Shown here: positions 6,718 through 9,446 of the stretch, in pieces
How positions within the stretch are numbered: position 1 is the stretch's first letter
Layout: the number at the start of each line of letters is the position of its first letter
From: Deltaproteobacteria bacterium
GTDB lineage: Bacteria > Desulfobacterota > Anaeroferrophillalia > Anaeroferrophillales > Tharpellaceae
Direction: 5' to 3'
Length of the DNA stretch: 9,446 nucleotides
Assembly: GCA_030640695.1 (NCBI GenBank)
Contig: DAOWIX010000174.1
Coordinates: 1-9,446, forward strand
Program-made: the position numbers and the translations under genes
The notes under the pieces: model-generated
Told to the model about the DNA's origin: nothing
Databases searched by the model: none
What the model saw: the letters and a program-made list of their open reading frames with translations, nothing else

Positions 6718-7015
6718 ACAGTAACTCCCTGGTCTCTTCAATGCTGTCACGCAAAAAGGGGTTTTTGATGGAAGCTTCTGTCAACAAGTCAACCTTCCGC
6801 TGAAACAACTTTACAAGTTCACCATGGAGAGCGAAATAGTTATCCGTATAGCGATCGATTGATATCTCTTTAAATGAAATCAAGATATCAATATCACTCT
6901 TTTCATGAAAACGATTACTACACACTGAACCAAAAAAATACATCGTTTTCACATCATACATTTCGCAAAGACGATCTATGTCAGTTTTCTTTTCATAAAT
7001 AAATCTCTGCAACAT
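6707..7015 (-). CDS. MNT-type minimal nucleotidyltransferase domain protein
   Basis: 102-residue protein of the DNA polymerase beta-like minimal nucleotidyltransferase group. It shows the active-site signature FFGSVCSNRFHEKSDIDILISF (27-48): the GS pair at 29-30, the metal-binding Asp41 and Asp43, and a third acidic residue, Asp76, in RKVDLL. Members are usually antitoxins that AMPylate or hold a HEPN toxin, but no HEPN gene lies on either side here: upstream is the DUF166 gene (9-nt gap), downstream the UGPase gene (11-nt overlap). The stretch is visibly richer in A+T than the genes around it, suggesting later arrival. GAGAGG lies 6 nt upstream of the ATG. Function without a HEPN partner is unknown; a role tied to its operon neighbours is possible but unsupported. 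Confidence 0.8.
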   Translation of the reverse strand: MLQRFIYEKKTDIDRLCEMYDVKTMYFFGSVCSNRFHEKSDIDILISFKEISIDRYTDNYFALHGELVKLFQRKVDLLTEASIKNPFLRDSIEETRELLYAA

Positions 7016-7024
7016 GACAACCTC

Positions 7025-7690
7025 TCAATCATTTTTATTTTCAGCAGCCCGTAAAGCTCTCTGAAGAGCCTTAAAGTGGACATCGGCGGCCAGGTGAATC
7101 GGACTTTTGCCCCAGAGCGGATCCCAGCTGGCGGGGTCGGCACTGCATTGAAACTGAACATCAAGACCATAACGGGTGGCAACCTCAGTGACTTCCATAC
7201 CGATAAGTTTTTCAAGAGCCCGCCAGGTCGCACCACAAGGCGCACCGCGCAACACTTTAAGTGATTTCAACTTTCCGTCCTCAACCTCGACCTCGAGCTC
7301 AGGAGTACCATAACGCTCACCATACTCGCCCAGCCAGACCAGCCGGGGCAGGGAGCATCATATCGGCGGAGTCGCCACTTGCGGGCTTACCGGATACTTT
7401 TTTGAGGAAGCCACAAAAGGTATATTTTCCTTCTGACAACGACGCAAAAGTTCAGTTGAGAGATCGGGGTGGCGCAAAAACCCAAGCACCAGATCCGCAT
7501 TCAACTCTTTAGGTAGATATTTTTCCGGGTCATCAATTAAAGAGGGCAGAGGGTCATCCAGCGATACCACCTCAAGTTCAAAACAACCCGGTGAATAAAG
7601 TTCAATACCGGCAATCTTTTTTTCGCCACTGCCCCGTTCCTGAAAAACCACGATCCGCTGAACCGGCCCACGGCGACATTCATATTCCAT
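7025..7690 (-). CDS. DUF166 (COG1810) family protein, predicted selenoprotein with Sec111 at in-frame UGA
   Basis: Conserved protein of unknown function, read here as 221 residues through a UGA at 7358-7360. The N-terminal half contains LDDPLPSLIDDPEKYLP (44-60) and ADLVLGFLRHPDLS (65-78). The C-terminal half contains YGERYGTPELEVEVEDGKL (123-141), VLRGAPCGATWRALEKLIG (146-164), YGLDVQFQCSADP (174-186) and WGKSPIHLAADVH (193-205), all in the style of the DUF166 family. Both halves are in one frame with no other break. The UGA is followed directly by Cys112 (U-C-S-L-P), and a SECIS-like hairpin follows at 7329-7347. Cys152 and Cys182 are further candidate redox or metal ligands. Start: ATG with AGGAG (7698-7702) 7 nt upstream. 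It heads the operon with MNT, UGPase and the activator. Some database entries of this family carry a thymidylate-synthase label, which nothing here supports. Alternative: a nonsense-mutated pseudogene. Confidence 0.75.
7329..7347 (-). promoter_or_regulatory. Candidate bacterial SECIS hairpin in the DUF166 gene
   Basis: On the minus strand, CCCGGCT pairs with GGCTGGG (seven pairs, two of them G-U) around the loop GGTCT (7336-7340). The loop begins 17 nt after the UGA. The E. coli fdhF SECIS has the same GGUCU run at its tip and 18 nt between UGA and the loop. Bacterial SECIS elements must sit directly behind the UGA inside the coding region, as here. Folding was done by eye. Confidence 0.6.
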
Positions 7691-7859
7691 ACTTTCACTC
7701 CTAAATCCGGCCTCACCGGAAGAACATGGTAAATTAAATTCAAACTACAAAACTGGTTCGCTTTTGTATCACGCATGTCACCTGATAGCAAAAGATTATT
7801 GACAGGCAATCGTAAAAAAGGCAAAAGAGAGGAAACTACTAACAGGGAGAGAGAAAAAA
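7691..7859. promoter_or_regulatory. Divergent promoter region between DUF166 operon and FAH-fdhA operon
   Basis: The 169 bp between two diverging starts must hold both promoters. For the leftward operon a weak pair is visible on the minus strand: TTGCTA (7786-7791), 17 nt, TACAAA (7763-7768). For the rightward operon TTGACA (7799-7804) is a perfect -35, but no good -10 follows at normal spacing. A 5-bp inverted repeat TCCGG-N5-CCGGA (7706-7720) lies 3 nt before the DUF166 ribosome site on the minus strand and could form a small leader hairpin. No sigma-54 pattern was noticed. Confidence 0.35.
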
Positions 7860-8681
7860 ATGAAACTGGCTCAATTTTTTCACAATACAGAACTTCGTCT
7901 GGGAATAGTTAAGCAAGAAAAACTCCTGCCGCTATCATTTGTCGGCGATTTTCACGCCTGGCTTTCAGCTGGCAAGCCCCTGACAACGACGGGGCCAGCC
8001 CTCCCCTTGACCCAAGTGAAACTAGCCGCTCCCGTCAACCGGCCCGGTAAAATTATCGCCATCGGCTTAAATTATGCCGCACACGCCGCTGAAGGCAAGC
8101 GCGACAACCCCGAACAACCCCTGATTTTCGCCAAATTTCCAAACTCAATTATTGGCCCCGACGAAGCTATCACATGGTCTTCTAAAATAACCAAAAAGGT
8201 CGATTTCGAAGCGGAACTGGCAGTCGTTATAGGTGAAAGAACCACATCTTGCCAACCAAAAGAGGCCCTCTCTAAAGTTCTGGGCTACACCTGCGGCAAC
8301 GATGTTAGCGCCCGCGACCTGCAATTTGCGGACAAACAGTTTGTCCGCGGGAAATCTCTCGACACCTTCTGCCCTTTAGGTCCCTGGCTGGTGACCACCG
8401 ACGAACTTAAAAATCCCCAAAACCTGTCAATCTGCTCTCGCCTTAATGGCAAGATTATGCAAGAGAGCAACACCTCAGACATGATCTTTCCGGTAGCCGA
8501 GCTCGTAAGCTTTTTAAGCCATCACTTCACCCTTGAGCCGGGCGATCTAATCGTGACCGGCACCCCGAGCGGGGTCGGCGTCTTCCGTGACCCACCAATC
8601 TTTATGCAGGATGGCGATGTTATTGAAGTTGAAATTGAGGGTATCGGCACCCTGAAAAATCAGTGCCGCAACCAAACCTAG
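7860..8681 (+). CDS. Fumarylacetoacetate hydrolase (FAH) family protein
   Basis: Soluble enzyme of the FAH superfamily, which cleaves or isomerises beta-diketo acids using a divalent metal; close relatives include acylpyruvases (FAHD1), oxaloacetate decarboxylases and 2-hydroxyhepta-2,4-diene-1,7-dioate isomerases. The 273 residues show a short N-terminal domain (1-55) and the catalytic fold with KIIAIGLNYAAHAAE (64-78), VDFEAELAVVIG (114-125) with metal ligands Glu117 and Glu119, GNDVSARDLQ (146-155) with ligand Asp148, GKSLDTFCPLGPW (164-176) with a conserved Lys165, and LIVTGTPSGVGVF (230-242). All expected metal ligands are present. The ATG at 7860 follows a purine-rich GGGAGAGAG site. 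It precedes the formate dehydrogenase gene by 16 nt in the same direction, so the two are probably co-transcribed although no metabolic link is evident. The precise substrate cannot be read from the sequence. Confidence 0.9.
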   Translation: MKLAQFFHNTELRLGIVKQEKLLPLSFVGDFHAWLSAGKPLTTTGPALPLTQVKLAAPVNRPGKIIAIGLNYAAHAAEGKRDNPEQPLIFAKFPNSIIGPDEAITWSSKITKKVDFEAELAVVIGERTTSCQPKEALSKVLGYTCGNDVSARDLQFADKQFVRGKSLDTFCPLGPWLVTTDELKNPQNLSICSRLNGKIMQESNTSDMIFPVAELVSFLSHHFTLEPGDLIVTGTPSGVGVFRDPPIFMQDGDVIEVEIEGIGTLKNQCRNQT

Positions 8682-8697
8682 AGATACCGGCCAAAAG

Positions 8698-9446
8698 ATG
8701 CGAGTCAGTCGAAGATCATTTTTAAAGTTATCGGGCGGTGCAGTTATAGCGGGCAGTCTGGGCTTGAGCCTGAACCCGGTCAGAGCCCATGCCGACCCCC
8801 TGAAAATCCGCTACGCCACTGAAACGACCACAATCTGTCCATATTGTGCAGTGGGTTGCGGAATCATCGTTGCAACCCGCCACGGCAAAGTTATCAACAC
8901 TGAAGGCGACCCCGATCACCCGATCAACCGAGGCTCTCTCTGTAGCAAGGGAGGGTCAATCTCCCAACTTTCAGTCAACAAAAATCGACTCGACAAACCT
9001 CTCTACCGGGCTCCTTTCAGTAAGGAGTGGAAAACTGTTACCTGGGACTGGGCCTTAGACAAAATCGCGGCCAATATCAAGAAGAGTCGAGATAAAGATT
9101 TTACCTTGAAAAACAACAAAGGCCAAACCGTCAACCGGACAACCGCAATTGCCTCTGTCGGCAGTGCCGCACTTGACAATGAAGAGTGCTTCATTTATCA
9201 AAAATTTCTCCGCAGTTTAGGCCTGGTCTACATCGAGCATCAGGCCCGAATATGACACTCCGCCACGGTAGCGGCTCTGGCAGAGTCGTTTGGACGCGGA
9301 GCGATGACCAATCACTGGAACGATATTGCAAACAGTGATTGCATCCTCATCATGGGCAGTAACGCGGCTGCCAACCACCCGATCTCGTTCAAGTATGTCA
9401 CTAAAGCCCAGGAAAACGGGGCTAAAATGATCAGCGTCGACCCCCG
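8698..9446 (+). CDS. fdhA: Formate dehydrogenase catalytic subunit, selenocysteine-containing, N-terminal part (cut by window edge)
   Basis: Molybdenum/tungsten-bis-MGD enzyme oxidising formate to CO2. A twin-arginine signal (RRSFLK, 5-10, then a hydrophobic stretch to about 30) sends it folded across the inner membrane. The [4Fe-4S] ligands are Cys47, Cys50, Cys54 and Cys82 (CPYCAVGC and LCSKGG), with Lys84 in the usual electron-transfer position. A UGA at 9253-9255 is codon 186, within HQARI-Sec-HSATVAAL, the standard Sec site of FdnG/FdhA enzymes. The frame stays open afterwards through FGRGAMTNHWNDIANSDCILIMGSNAAANHP to the window edge. Reading stops at Sec only if the UGA is taken as stop, so ending the gene at 9255 would be an error. 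The ribosome site before the ATG is weak, which fits coupling to the FAH-family gene 16 nt upstream. About 249 residues are in the window, roughly a quarter of the usual length. Confidence 0.95.
9272..9288 (+). promoter_or_regulatory. Bacterial SECIS hairpin in fdhA
   Basis: CGGCTCT (9272-9278) pairs with AGAGTCG (9282-9288), including one G-U, around a GGC loop (9279-9281); two weaker pairs can extend the base. The loop begins 23 nt after the UGA codon, and it begins with GG as in other bacterial SECIS elements. The fold was worked out by eye. Confidence 0.65.

Noticed and set aside
6718..6750. Earlier GTG start for the UGPase gene
   Set aside because: ATG at 6717 has AGGGAG 7 nt upstream, while the GTG has no such site and would add 11 residues overlapping the nucleotidyltransferase gene.
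6707..7015. A HEPN-MNT toxin-antitoxin pair
   Set aside because: Only the MNT half is present; the neighbours are a DUF166 protein and a sugar-nucleotide enzyme, and no HEPN motif (R-x4-6-H) protein was found in the window.
7025..7270. Separate small gene starting at the TTG at 7268-7270
   Set aside because: That start lies inside the conserved DUF166 core, has no convincing ribosome site and would omit the conserved upstream part.
7270..7358. Frameshift splitting the DUF166 gene into two genes
   Set aside because: Both halves are in the same frame and the span between them translates sensibly (CSLPRL...ELEVEVEDGK). Only the UGA interrupts, so Sec read-through or a single nonsense change are the options, not a frameshift.

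Overview
The window looks like the chromosome of an anaerobic, selenoprotein-making bacterium, most likely from Desulfobacterota (the old Deltaproteobacteria). The reasons are a selenocysteine-containing, Tat-exported formate dehydrogenase, a COG1810/DUF166 protein, AmtB-GlnK beside a sigma-54 activator, and PII and GlnA sequence styles familiar from that group. This taxonomic call is inference from gene content; there is no rRNA or other marker.

Three transcription units are visible. (A) On the minus strand, 7690 to 3788, is a tightly packed set: a DUF166 protein interrupted by an in-frame UGA, a small MNT-type nucleotidyltransferase, a eukaryote-type UDP-glucose pyrophosphorylase and a NifA-family sigma-54 activator. 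It ends at a perfect 44-bp palindromic terminator (3624-3667). (B) On the minus strand, 3465 to the left edge, is a nitrogen-assimilation operon read from a well-matched sigma-54 promoter (-24/-12, 3515-3529): AmtB ammonium transporter, PII protein, a second ammonium channel of the Rhesus (Rh) type, and glutamine synthetase (cut by the window edge). (C) On the plus strand, from 7860 to the right edge, are a fumarylacetoacetate-hydrolase-family enzyme and the start of a formate dehydrogenase catalytic subunit whose codon 186 is UGA.

The genes of unit B form one pathway. AmtB and Rh bring in or pass ammonium, PII senses nitrogen status and can block AmtB, and GlnA fixes the ammonium. The NifA-like activator at the end of unit A is the obvious candidate to drive the sigma-54 promoter of unit B. 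A pair of long imperfect direct repeats lies between the two genes, a little over 200 bp upstream of that promoter.

The most interesting observation is the DUF166 gene. Its two halves lie in the same frame and are separated only by one UGA, which directly precedes a Cys codon (a U-C pair). A hairpin with a GGUCU apical loop starts at the right distance downstream to be a bacterial SECIS element. With the selenocysteine FdhA about 1.6 kb away on the opposite strand, this suggests a selenoprotein of a family whose function is unknown.
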